Positions 30,464 through 39,202 of a DNA stretch of 64,000 nt are shown here, piece after piece (the stretch's first letter is position 1; each line of letters opens with the position of its first letter). This stretch comes from Bartonella apihabitans. Its GTDB lineage: Bacteria > Pseudomonadota > Alphaproteobacteria > Rhizobiales > Rhizobiaceae. The position numbers and the translations under genes were made by a program. The notes under the pieces are model-generated. The model saw only the letters and a program-made list of their open reading frames with translations. It did no database searches and was not told where the DNA came from. The DNA is taken from positions 1,798,001 to 1,862,000 of the forward strand of contig NZ_CP132387.1 in assembly GCF_030758755.1 (NCBI RefSeq), in the 5' to 3' direction.

Positions 30464-31678
30464 TTACGCGCCGGTTACCTTATCCTTGAATTGGATAACT
30501 TCACCATTTTGACTGCTTACATTGCTTGCCCAACTTTCCATCAATGTACGACGTTGGTCTATGAAGTTTGTATGCCTCTAAGCGCGTTCCACACTGCTTT
30601 CTAAAACATGCCCTTAAATCGTCTCTGCTACATCATGAGGGGCATCTGTTGCCTCTGCCAGCCAATACCTTAAACTTGATCTAAAACCATTTGGACGGGC
30701 TTCCAATCCAGCCCGTTCCATATGCTTGGCCATCGCCATATCGGAAATCACGCCACGACGGGCACCGACGAATAAAAAACCGTCCCTGGATATTCGCTGC
30801 ACCTCATCAATCGCTTTTAAAGCTTCTTTGGATAACGGCACACGAAAATCATCGGTTGCATCCTTGCGTCCTTTCATGGCCTCGGCTGGTATCGTCCACA
30901 CATCACCTTCAATCTGATCTTCATGGATATGCCTTAAGGGATTAGAACGCCCACCTGTCAGAATTAAAAGCTTCAAAGCCAGATGCGTTGCGCTCCCATC
31001 ATCAAGGCTCGCATAGAAAGCTGGCACATCTTTCCAATTCATTGCAGGGATATTCCGGGGCTTGTGTCTACTTTTACCCAATAATGCACGCGCTTTCATT
31101 GTGGCTTGCAAATCTACATCAAGCCCTAAAGCCGCAGCATGCTTCAAACAGATATTCAGGCGGATCATGGCTTTGCGCACTGTGTCGGCTTTATCATGCC
31201 AGAAAGGGGCTAATGTATCCCGTATATCCGTTTGATCTATATCAGACACAGGCACATTGCCCAACCTTGGCAAAACGTGAAGTTCAAGAGGTGTAAACCA
31301 GCGCCCCGCCTTGCCATCGCCTTTTAATTCGGCTTTGCGACTTTCAAAGGCATCACGTGCAATATCTTTTAACAAATGAAGATTGCCGGCGGCCTCTCGC
31401 TTTTCTTTTTCGCGCTGTTTGATAGGGTCATTGCCATTCCGCAATTCCGCACGCCAACGCCCGGTTGTCTGGCTTACCTCTTTCAATGACACCGACTGGG
31501 CAGTGCCAAGTCCCATTTCTCGCTGTCTTCCGTGTACAGTATAATAGAAGCCCCACTTGCCACTATCAGCATCGGATTTGACAAGCCATAAACCAGCTCC
31601 ATCACTATATTTACCAGCTCCCGGTGCAGATACCGCTTTTGCACTTAAACGATTTATCGCTCGCATGCCCCGGTTCAC
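30464..31678 (-). pseudogene. P4-type tyrosine integrase, inactivated by two stop codons
   Basis: The first 354 codons read as an almost complete integrase: an N-terminal arm domain (LSAKAVSAPGAGKYSDGAGLWL), a core-binding domain, and a catalytic domain with the first Arg (LTGGRSNPLRHIHE). The motif normally HGFRSSFR is NGFRSSLR (His to Asn). TAA at 30614-30616 then interrupts VAETI-GHVLESSVERA, and TAG at 30578-30580 sits exactly where the family has the nucleophilic Tyr (VERAYRR). The frame continues RHTNFIDQRRTLMESWASNV to a TAA at 30464. It therefore cannot recombine DNA. It most likely brought in the flanking region at tRNA-Leu. Confidence 0.88.
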
Positions 31679-31878
31679 CTTTAAAGATGTTTTTCAGTCC
31701 ACCCTACAGCCTCCCCCTTTCGGCGAGCGCTAGGATGAAATTCGATGATAAATCGTGATAGTGAACGAAACGAGAACATAAAGCAATATCAATTTGTTTG
31801 ATACAGACTGATAATCATTGATTTATCCTTAAATTTCCACGGCTTGCCTTCCTCTGGGCAGCATTCCCATTTTTTACC

Positions 31879-32235
31879 TTATAACTTATTGTTTTTATTG
31901 AATAATTTTTTAGGTGCGGGATTAGAAGTTTTTATCTTGTTCTTTTTTTGTAGTTTTGTGATCGCCTCCTTAGCAAGCGGGACACGGTCTGCACACCTCG
32001 TATAAAGAGACGGTATTCCATCATCAGTCCATCTGAATAGTGCTTTAAGTTCTGCCACAGTTGCCCCCGCATTAGCAGCCCGTGTTGCATTGATCCTTCT
32101 CACGCCATGAGTAACTCATGGAAACCTGCTTTATTGCAGGCAGCACGGAAATAGTTACCGAACGTTTCTTTTGTTAAAGGCTGCCCATCACTTCCGTAAA
32201 TATAGGTAAGATCGCTCGCTAGTGAATTTTTTAAC
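31879..32235 (-). pseudogene. Second tyrosine integrase remnant, C-terminal part, frameshifted
   Basis: The minus strand reads LASDLTYIYGSDGQPLTKETFGNYFRAACNKAGFHE in one frame. From about 32112 it continues in the next frame as THGVRRINATRAANAGATVAELKALFRWTDDGIPSLYTRCADR. Together these are the C-terminal catalytic half of a phage-type integrase: HGVRR carries the second His/Arg and SLYTRCADR the Tyr nucleophile. One base is missing at the junction. The N-terminal half is absent; upstream to 32440 I see only scattered stops. A different family member from the integrase 200 bases away, so at least two elements landed here. Confidence 0.75.
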
Positions 32236-32439
32236 GTCCACGCTAAGACGGGCAAAAACAGTAAAATGACAACCGTTTTAAATCCGCTTTTTTCTGATCA
32301 TATAGTTGCCACACCGACATGAACATGTTGCGCCATCCTAAGCCGCCAGCGTCGTTCTTTCTCAAACTGGCACACAAAGCACATGAAGCGAGATAGGTTC
32401 TTTTGCGCCTTCTCTCGAACTTCCCTCACCCTTTTTTGC

Positions 32440-34209
32440 TCAATTCCTACTAAGACTTTCATATCCTTTTCGGATCATAGCCGCCATGAGTTTACGTCTT
32501 GCAGGTAAAAAAGATTCATAAGACATTTCTTGCCAATTTTCTGGTAGTGCTTGCTCGTAGCACATTTTTTGCCATTGCTCTTCATTAATATTTCGGGTTT
32601 TCAATACCAATGGAACATACTCAGAAGGCTTTGCATCATTAATATCAATATTATCCGGCCATTCTAACAATGCATAATTTGCGATCTGGTTGGTCATTTG
32701 CGTATCTTCTATGCCTAGACGTTCCAGATATTTTTTTGGAAACAGGTGGTGACGGTCAAGAGCTTTTTTATTCGGTCTCAATTCCGGATCAAGCAAATCT
32801 CGAACATATTTTGTCGAGAACAAAACTCTGGCACCAAGAATATTTTGAACAGCAATAAAGGCAAAGAGACCAGGATTATTTGCCGATGAATTATCTAAAC
32901 GATCAGGAAGTGTTATCTCCCAGAAATCATTGGTCAGCATTGATGCGATCATGTTATTCAATTCCGACATGAACATCGGCGCATTCCGGATATTTCTGAA
33001 TCTCGCCAGATCGCCATCAAGTGTCGTTTCTGACGAACTTGTATAGTGTCCTGTCAAAGATGTTGCAAAAAACCATCGGCTTATCAAAGGCTGTAAATCG
33101 TGTTCTTCGATTTTATACCGCTCCCGCCCCATTAAATAGAATATATAGGCATAAAGCAGTGTAATTTTTGATGAAATTAACTCCCTGCTACGAAACCCTG
33201 CCCCAATAATTGCATTTAAAAACTGATGCCAATTTCTCAGCTTGAGTACCTGCGCCTGCGCCTCTTTCAATGTATCGAATTGCCTGTCGCGACGTTCTGG
33301 ATCAAAAAGGCCTGTTTCGGGATCTTTTCCCCGCAATATTTGATATACACTTTGCAAACGTCCCCGACCAAAACCATGGGCGATAGAAACACGTAAGAGC
33401 TGGCCTGGATCAGGCATGATGAGTTGATTGAACGGAGACGCATCACTCCTCGGTATCTCACGTGACTGGCGGCAGAATGTTTCCAGTTCCTTTCTGCCCT
33501 CGGGCCAAAAAACCGAAAGAAGTGTGAGAATAAAATCAGACTGATTGAGCTTTACACCTTTGCTATTGATCCGCACAAAAATATCGGAAACCTGCTCTTC
33601 ATCGACATTTGCTTCTATTTCCAAAGCGGTAAACGGGTAAGATTTCAAGTTAAACAGCCGCTCTATATTCTGTGCGATACGTTGCTCATCTTTAGGACTT
33701 AATTCTACCCTCTCCTTCAAATTCGAAAGAAATTGATTGATAACAGTGAAGGCCGTTTTCTCAGGTTCCCAGAGTACCGAAATATTCGGAATATATTCCG
33801 GGTCGCGGGTTACCGCTGCATCACAAACATCAAAACGCGCATCACGTGGTCGAAAAGCGATTTCAATCTGCCGCTCCTGATAATTCTTGTCGAGAACTTT
33901 TTGATTATTGAACACCGCATAGAGTGACGTTAAACGCTGCTGTCCATCAATAATAAGCCGCGCCGGATTTTTATATTGCTTATTTTCAGTGCCAATTTGA
34001 CGAGCGCGATCATCATGCGCATTTGCCCAAAATAGAAAATAGCCGACTGGAAAACCGCGATACATGGAATCGAGAAGATCCCGCACCTTGGTATTTGACC
34101 AGACAAAAGGGCGTTGAATATCAGGAAGAGCTATGCTTCCCATTTTCAAATCATTTAACAATCCCGCAAGATCGTAACTCACATTTGTAAAAGCGGTTTT
34201 GGCGGACAT
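32440..34209 (-). CDS. DUF262 domain protein with C-terminal HNH-like motif (GmrSD type)
   Basis: 589 residues. The N-terminal DUF262 (ParB/Srx-like NTPase) domain shows LPDIQRPFVWSNTKVRDLLDS and the DGQQRLTSLY motif at 88-97. FVRINSKGVKLNQSDF is also typical. The C-terminal part holds a His-Me finger motif, DRHHLFPKKYL, at 485-495, as in GmrSD and other DUF262-DUF1524 defence nucleases. Family knowledge: such proteins use nucleotide hydrolysis to cut modified phage DNA; whether this one does is unknown. It starts 9 bases after the FRG gene and ends the three-gene operon. Confidence 0.85.
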   Translation of the reverse strand: MSAKTAFTNVSYDLAGLLNDLKMGSIALPDIQRPFVWSNTKVRDLLDSMYRGFPVGYFLFWANAHDDRARQIGTENKQYKNPARLIIDGQQRLTSLYAVFNNQKVLDKNYQERQIEIAFRPRDARFDVCDAAVTRDPEYIPNISVLWEPEKTAFTVINQFLSNLKERVELSPKDEQRIAQNIERLFNLKSYPFTALEIEANVDEEQVSDIFVRINSKGVKLNQSDFILTLLSVFWPEGRKELETFCRQSREIPRSDASPFNQLIMPDPGQLLRVSIAHGFGRGRLQSVYQILRGKDPETGLFDPERRDRQFDTLKEAQAQVLKLRNWHQFLNAIIGAGFRSRELISSKITLLYAYIFYLMGRERYKIEEHDLQPLISRWFFATSLTGHYTSSSETTLDGDLARFRNIRNAPMFMSELNNMIASMLTNDFWEITLPDRLDNSSANNPGLFAFIAVQNILGARVLFSTKYVRDLLDPELRPNKKALDRHHLFPKKYLERLGIEDTQMTNQIANYALLEWPDNIDINDAKPSEYVPLVLKTRNINEEQWQKMCYEQALPENWQEMSYESFLPARRKLMAAMIRKGYESLSRN

Positions 34210-34218
34210 GTTCTATCC

Positions 34219-35098
34219 TTACTTTTTCTTTTGATATTTATGTTTCAGGTAGGCAGCTATATGATCGATATCAGGAAACATCGACATTCCTGTAATATTG
34301 AGTTTGCTAAGTTCATCAATTATTCGATTTTTACAATCTGATGGAATAATTATTTTTTCCATTTCAAACGCGGCGGTATCTCTATCAAAATGATATTTTA
34401 AAAATCCTGAAACTATAAAGGCACCAGACTGCGCAATAATTCTATTATTGGATTTCAGGCTACTAACGAAATAATATTTTAGCAAGCAAGAAGGATCAAT
34501 TTTTTTCTCAAAATAAATTTTCTCATTTCTTATTAAATTAACCAGCTTTTCACACGATATATTTTTATTAAATTCTACCCAATTATTATTACTTTTATTT
34601 ATTTCATATCTATTACTTAATCCCTCAAGTTCATTTTTTTCATCTTCACTTAATCCAGATAGATTACATATAATAGATAACGTATCACTATCCGGATTAA
34701 GAATTCTATCTTCCTCAAAGTCAAATACATAAACAGCCCCATCCTGATCTTTTTGTTCTTCGTCACTACACGCAAAAAAAAGCGCGACTAATGGATTCAT
34801 CGTGACATCAAGCAATCTTATCGGTAACCCGTAGTGCTGGCTATGCATTAGTCGTTGAAAGCAAGTGACATCCTTTTGAAAATCATCCGGTATCTGACCA
34901 GTTCAGTCAAACTTTGGCGTTCAACATCAGCATTCTTCCTTTGCCGATGAAGGCTCGGTTCAGGACGCCAAGTTTCACAAGCTTGCCCACGATAACAAAA
35001 AAACCATTTCTGTTTTCTTGCTTCAAAACGTATGAAATAAAATCAGATACGCTCTCGACCTCAATATCTCTTCTGTGTCTTCTTTCATTACCAGCCAT
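34219..35098 (-). pseudogene. FRG domain protein, two frame breaks
   Basis: Three frames in succession reconstruct one FRG-domain protein of about 290 residues. Frame 1 (35098 down to about 35003) gives IEVESVSDFISYVLKQENRNG. Frame 2 gives FFCYRGQACETWRPEPSL, with the family's RGQ-W-PSL core, through LTELVRYR. Frame 3 (from about 34890) gives PDDFQKDVTCFQRLMHSQHYGLPIRLLDVTMNPLVALFFAC to the end. The first break is in a T7 run (34997-35003) that should be T8; the second is at 34889-34890, where a third C would restore frame. FRG proteins occur in phage-defence loci; molecular function is unsettled. A TTG at 35116 overlapping the upstream stop is an alternative start. Confidence 0.78.
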
Positions 35099-35112
35099 CT
35101 CCCTATTCCCCT

Positions 35113-37899
35113 TCAAATCTCCAATTCCGGCAAGTTGCGAATAATTTTCATCGTCTCCAGAGAAACAGTAATAGTTCTTAATAATAATTCCAGAGGATAG
35201 GCCGGATTATGCATCGTTTCGCATGCAAAATCATTGGCATCATTGACAATTCCACTTGTTTTATCAATGCGTATACTTTGCCTTTCCATCACCCAGTCGA
35301 TCGCTGTTTTATTGTTGACGATGTAGTCATAAGCGGCAAGCGGTATTCCGGTAATGGTAATTTTGTCATTGTAGTGGATGACCGAGCGGTCTTTGTTTTT
35401 CCCCCTCCCGCCATAGCGCATTTTTGTTACATAAAAATCGGCCGTGCCAAGTTTCTTCTTTTTTGTTACAAGTTTGAGCGGATATTTTTCAACGCTTTCA
35501 TAGTTCACATGCAAATTTCCCAATGCGCGACCGGCGCTTGCAAAAGCCTTGAAGTCGTCAAGTGTTTTGACAGGCGGAATATGGGGCAATTCTTTAACGA
35601 GATTGTCGGAAAAACGGGCTCGATAGTCCGGTGAATGCAAAATCCCGTAAATATAATAAAACAGATCTTCTTTACTGATGTGATTATCGGAATAGGTGGT
35701 TTGATAATATTTTAAAGCCTCGTCGGTGATGGCATGAGAACGCTTGAAACCGCTCCGTTTGGCACAGTCCTTTCCCTTGTCACCCGCATCGCTTTTTTCA
35801 TAATAGTAAAGCGGGAAACATTGGCCATTATCCTCGAACTGGAAATCTGTAATCCTGTTTGACATGATAACTGAAAAACCGCCGCGCTTGCCATTTCCGG
35901 ACACACAAATAGCAAGGTTTTCCGAAGCCCCCGCTGGAAATATATCTTTCATCGAATAGGAGCTGTGATTGAAACGTGTTGCTCTATAATGCCATGATTT
36001 TGTAAACGGCCGGACATTGGATATTTCGGTCAAATCTTCCGAAAATGTTTCTTTGATCTGTTTTTTAAAACTTGCCTGCCAGTTACCCCCGCCCCAACTG
36101 AATTTTTTGACGTCTTTTTTGACGAAATCTCTCACATTGACGGCTTTGTCGGGAAAGCGTTTTCTAAAGCGAGAATATCGGTCAATTTCCTGATTATAAA
36201 ATTCTGTCATTCGCTGGACATTTTGCAAGAGCTTCATTTTCGAAGCATTATAGACCCAGGCATCCCGCCCCGAAACAACGCCGCTCGAATAGAGTTTGAA
36301 AATGGTGAGGCGCTGTTTATTCTTTTTATCGCCCATTGCAGGAAAATGGCTGAAACACCCATCGCGTTGATTAAGCCAATCGTGATAGCTGTCGGGAACA
36401 ATTTTTTGCCATTTATCTTTTAGACCGGCAATGCTTTTGAGCTTTTTGATTTTTTCAAGCTTTTGAGTAATGTCGAGATAATCGCCAATATCGTAGAAAA
36501 AAATCTGCCCCGATTGTTTGGCTAAAGGATTTTTGACAAGAAGCGAAATGGCAACAGGTGCGCGTGAACCGACGCCGAATATATTGCCTCCCTCTTTTTG
36601 TCGCAATGTGCCGGATGTGCGCGCATTGCCGCGCAAATGAAAAATGTAGATATTGGAAAATTCTTCTGCAAGACATTTGCGCATACCGTCGGCTGAAGCG
36701 GATTGGACAAAACCGGCATTGGTCACAAAGCCGATAATGCCGCAATTGCCGATATAATCGGACGCCCAACGAATAGCACGGATGTAGCTGTCATAAGAAG
36801 AGCGCTTGCCACCTTTTGTCAGTGTCGAAGCAAGATAGGTTTCGGCAATCCTCCGGTCAATTTCCGGATATTTCTGATTGGCCGCATCATCATTGGCGCT
36901 CTCCTGCCCCGTTGAATAAGGCGGATTGCCTATAATAATCCGGATATCCGGCAGATCACGCGCGTTCTCAAAATTCAGCTGCTTAGGGCTCTGTTGGCGA
37001 TCGTGGCTGTTGGCAGAGTCCACCAATCGGGATTTGTCTTTTTCACTGGTCACAAATGTATCGCAAAAATGGACACCTGAAAAAGCCCGATAGGGCGTGC
37101 CGTTTTTCACTTGATAGGCTGTTTCGATATTGAGCTTGGCGATAAAATAGGCAAGTAAAACGACCTCATTGGCGTGAAGCTCGTTTTTATAAACGCGTTC
37201 TAAATCTTCTTCTTTGATCAACCCGCATTCGATCAGACGGGCAATAAAAATGCCTGTTCCGGTAAATGGATCAAGAATATGCACGCCATGACTTCCCCAA
37301 GAACAGTTGAATTCTGTTCGCAAAATGTCATCGACACTGTGAAGAATGAAGTCCACAACTTCGACAGGCGTATAAACAATTCCTAAACGATCGGTAATCT
37401 TCGGAAAGGCTCTGCTGAAAAAGCGGTCATAAAGTTCGGCAATAAATTTTTGACGTGCTTGCGGTTTTTGTTCCAACTCTTTTGCGCGTTCTGCAACAGC
37501 TTGATAGAATTGTTCGAGGCTTTCCTTGTGCGAACTCTTGCGAATATCGTCGAAATTATTGAAAATTTTGCGAATTGCTTTTACCGACAGCGGGTTATGT
37601 TCAGCAGTACTGGAACTTGAAAATAAAATATCTAAAACAGGCTTGCTAACGAGATATTGTGCCAGCAGTTCAACGATGTCATCCTTGTCAGGAGGGCTTT
37701 CAATGTCTTTGCCGAGAAACTCTGAAAACTCGTCGAAAACAGCACCTATATCCGCTTTGTCGGCATTTTTAAGACGTTCCGCAATTTGCCGGATGTCACT
37801 TTGTACTATCTTTGCTATATCACTTGCCCGTTCCTGCCAAAAACGGGCAGTGACAAGCTTCGCCGCCGGCTTTGTTGTTTCCAGAAAATCCAATTTCAT
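35113..37899 (-). CDS. Type ISP-like N6-adenine DNA methyltransferase half (no helicase-nuclease)
   Basis: 928 residues. A helical coupler-like region (1-170) leads into the methyltransferase domain: RLGIVYTPVEVVDFI, SAM motif I ILDPFTGTGIF (DPFTGTG 210-216) and motif IV IIIGNPPYSTG (NPPY 325-328). The large C-terminal part (about 480-900) resembles the target-recognition domain of type ISP enzymes (RPFTKSWHYRATRFNHSSYS, GGFSVIMSNRITDFQF). LlaBIII/LlaGI-type proteins are about 1570 residues, with a nuclease and translocase ahead of this part; here translation starts at the coupler and nothing like a helicase lies upstream. So it can methylate but not cut alone. First gene of an operon with FRG and DUF262 genes. 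Confidence 0.85.
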   Translation of the reverse strand: MKLDFLETTKPAAKLVTARFWQERASDIAKIVQSDIRQIAERLKNADKADIGAVFDEFSEFLGKDIESPPDKDDIVELLAQYLVSKPVLDILFSSSSTAEHNPLSVKAIRKIFNNFDDIRKSSHKESLEQFYQAVAERAKELEQKPQARQKFIAELYDRFFSRAFPKITDRLGIVYTPVEVVDFILHSVDDILRTEFNCSWGSHGVHILDPFTGTGIFIARLIECGLIKEEDLERVYKNELHANEVVLLAYFIAKLNIETAYQVKNGTPYRAFSGVHFCDTFVTSEKDKSRLVDSANSHDRQQSPKQLNFENARDLPDIRIIIGNPPYSTGQESANDDAANQKYPEIDRRIAETYLASTLTKGGKRSSYDSYIRAIRWASDYIGNCGIIGFVTNAGFVQSASADGMRKCLAEEFSNIYIFHLRGNARTSGTLRQKEGGNIFGVGSRAPVAISLLVKNPLAKQSGQIFFYDIGDYLDITQKLEKIKKLKSIAGLKDKWQKIVPDSYHDWLNQRDGCFSHFPAMGDKKNKQRLTIFKLYSSGVVSGRDAWVYNASKMKLLQNVQRMTEFYNQEIDRYSRFRKRFPDKAVNVRDFVKKDVKKFSWGGGNWQASFKKQIKETFSEDLTEISNVRPFTKSWHYRATRFNHSSYSMKDIFPAGASENLAICVSGNGKRGGFSVIMSNRITDFQFEDNGQCFPLYYYEKSDAGDKGKDCAKRSGFKRSHAITDEALKYYQTTYSDNHISKEDLFYYIYGILHSPDYRARFSDNLVKELPHIPPVKTLDDFKAFASAGRALGNLHVNYESVEKYPLKLVTKKKKLGTADFYVTKMRYGGRGKNKDRSVIHYNDKITITGIPLAAYDYIVNNKTAIDWVMERQSIRIDKTSGIVNDANDFACETMHNPAYPLELLLRTITVSLETMKIIRNLPELEI

Positions 37900-38374
37900 C
37901 CCGCAAAAAATTTATCAATGGTAAAGATTTACCGATTTCGAAGAAACATTTCTATGTCTGAACTCCGGTCGGGACATAATCTTATCCTCCCTCGGGTAAG
38001 TATATTTTATTGCTTCCTATCATAGAGATAGACGATATTCAAATTGGCGCTATAGAAGAATTCTTCATTTTGTTTGAAAAGTCCGCCCGACAATCTTTCA
38101 AAATACGTTTCTCAAACAGTGATTTTCGGTTTTTGCATCTGTTAAAATTCTGTTTCAAAAGCAATTAACCGTTTGTCAGCATGTGAAAGATTGACATGTG
38201 GGGAATTATATCTGCCATAGCAAAACCGTATATTTTTGACGCAAGCATAATTTATTTCAATTATAACTCTTAATAACAACATTGTGATTTACAATGGATT
38301 TTTCAGTATTTTAATATATACTTTTTATCTTATATTTACACTATTATACACAACAATTCATATTTTCAACTTTT
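37900..38374. other. A+T-rich spacer upstream of the type ISP-like gene
   Basis: 475 bases, very A+T-rich at 38240-38374. No coding remnant of a helicase or nuclease is visible on either strand. It probably holds the promoter of the minus-strand methyltransferase operon. Confidence 0.4.
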
Positions 38375-39169
38375 TTATTTTTTATATTTTGAAATCACTT
38401 CAAACACAGAATACAGAATGAATAGGGTCATAGCACCTACAAGGATACTCATTACCATTCTCGCCAATTTAATAGACAATATACCCGTGATGGGACCTGT
38501 CATATTCCATAAAAAACTGACTATAAAGATATTCGACATATAATGTTGTAAAACTTTCGGGCCGGTCACGCTTACGCGCAATTTTAAAAATGTTGAACAA
38601 TCGGAAAATCCCCCTCCTTGTCGGGTAAATTTCCATTGATAGCTGATTATAGAGTTCGCTATGCCGTATGACACATAACCATACCGGTCAGTTTTGTCTA
38701 ATAGTTAGCTTTTATACCAAGGAAAGCTGCAACTCGAAATGTCGGGATCAATCGGCAATATGGCCGAAAACGTTGCCGTAACAATATGAACCTTTTCATT
38801 TTCTTCCTTAATTTGAATTCTACGGCCAATCGAAAGGGGAAGTGCCAATTTATCGTTAAAATGATAATCGACACATTCTCTGGCCTCGAAAGCTCCCTGA
38901 AAGTTCCGTCAAAGTGGTCGCACCCAACACAGGAGCGGATCGGCGGAATGTCGGGCAAGATAAACTCCAAGTGCAAAACAAACCCGACCGTCAGCGCCCA
39001 TATCTTTGCTGGAAGATTGGATGGTCTTACTTTTGATAGATAATAATGTTCCCGTCGAATCCGGATATATTTCCAATTGCAAGGCCGATTTATCGAGGGG
39101 AAACAAAGACTTTTGCGCCCCAAGCACAATACCTCGAGATCGAGTTCAGGAACCCTTTCCTCGAGACAT
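38375..39169 (-). pseudogene. Unidentified membrane-anchored protein, in-frame stops
   Basis: A single reading frame of about 265 codons with protein-like codon use is interrupted by TGA at 39146-39148, TGA at 38909-38911 and TAA at 38705-38707. Segments in order: GIVLGAQKSLFPLDKSALQL, GADGRVCFALGVYLARHSAD, FEARECVDYHFNDKLALPLS, IGRRIQIKEENEKVHIVTAT, LDKTDRYGYVSYGIANSIIS, then a C-terminal membrane helix (ARMVMSILVGAMTLFILYSV). The last 100 codons alone (38375-38674) form an open frame. I do not recognise the family. It follows the ABC gene of the Sii-like operon on the same strand and could have been its last member. Confidence 0.4.
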
Positions 39170-39202
39170 TTCACGAGTTGATATGTTTGTCAGATTTTGC
39201 TT

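Noticed and set aside
38375..39169. UGA recoding (Trp or Sec) to explain the in-frame TGA codons
   Set aside because: TGA ends many intact genes here (for example queG, rpmH) and a TAA also interrupts the frame; no SECIS-like context was evident.
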